A DNA stretch of 64,000 bases, taken from Ralstonia sp. NFACC01 (lineage in GTDB: Bacteria > Pseudomonadota > Gammaproteobacteria > Burkholderiales > Burkholderiaceae). Positions 63,960 to 64,000 of the stretch are shown piece after piece. The notes under the pieces are model-generated. The model saw only the letters and a list, made by a program, of their open reading frames with translations. It had not been told where the DNA came from and searched no databases. Location of the stretch: contig NZ_FOWV01000004.1 of the NCBI RefSeq assembly GCF_900115545.1, positions 480,542-544,541 on the forward strand, in the 5' to 3' direction. Position 1 is the stretch's first letter; the number at the start of each line of letters is the position of its first letter. Position numbers and translations under genes: made by a program.

Positions 63960-64000
63960 GCGCCATCAAGGGCTCAACGTCAAAAGAAAAAGGCCAACCC

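Overview
The window is GC-rich, densely coded bacterial DNA without rRNA, tRNA, CRISPR or insertion sequences. The gene content (lysyl-phosphatidylglycerol synthase next to acvB, many LysR/AraC/IclR regulators beside catabolic operons, two periplasmic-type molybdenum hydroxylases, a dispersed palindromic repeat with a core common in Burkholderiales) points to Burkholderiaceae, most likely Ralstonia or a close relative. This assignment is inferred from gene content and style, not from a marker gene.

Layout. 1-8.1 kb: end of a LysR gene, a secreted DUF3761 protein, a SulP anion permease, then the leftward mprF-acvB pair (synthesis and hydrolysis of lysyl-phosphatidylglycerol) and a small conserved protein. 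8.4-15.3 kb: membrane diguanylate cyclase, AraC regulator, subtilisin-like lipoprotein protease with a small secreted partner that looks like a detached I9-type inhibitor/chaperone, and an amino-acid permease. 15.3-20.3 kb: M20 amidohydrolase, MFS symporter and divergent LysR, then O-acetylhomoserine sulfhydrylase. 20.5-25.8 kb: HypT-like LysR plus a translationally coupled aspartate-use operon (dicarboxylate symporter, fused double Asp/Glu racemase, aspartase). 25.9-33.1 kb: leftward operon of RraA/CHA-aldolase-like protein, 2-hydroxyacid dehydrogenase, SMP-30 lactonase, two MFS carriers and a Tat-exported LigI-like lactonase, facing an IclR regulator with clear palindromic operators. 33.2-34.6 kb: a CLC-F fluoride exporter preceded by a fluoride riboswitch. 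34.7-41.2 kb: three-subunit periplasmic molybdenum hydroxylase (Mo subunit, 2Fe-2S subunit, triheme cytochrome) divergent from an acyl-CoA synthetase. 41.3-49.8 kb: valine/isobutyrate catabolic operon (acyl-CoA dehydrogenase, acyl-CoA ligase, mmsA, mmsB, enoyl-CoA hydratase, 3-hydroxyisobutyryl-CoA hydrolase) with a divergent AraC regulator.

49.8-62.6 kb is the most interesting part. It holds a second molybdenum hydroxylase with two LysR regulators, facing a rightward operon of two paralogous ACMSD/amidohydrolase-2 proteins (the first lacking the metal-binding HxH), a UbiD decarboxylase, its UbiX flavin prenyltransferase, a His-rich CobW-type GTPase, an NCS2 nucleobase-type permease and an aminohydrolase of the 8-oxoguanine/atrazine deaminase type. 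Together these read as an uptake and degradation pathway for a nitrogen-containing heteroaromatic compound, possibly a carboxylated one. The substrate cannot be told from sequence.

62.6-64.0 kb: GNAT acetyltransferase, flavin-reductase-like protein, and a palindromic dispersed repeat reaching the right edge.
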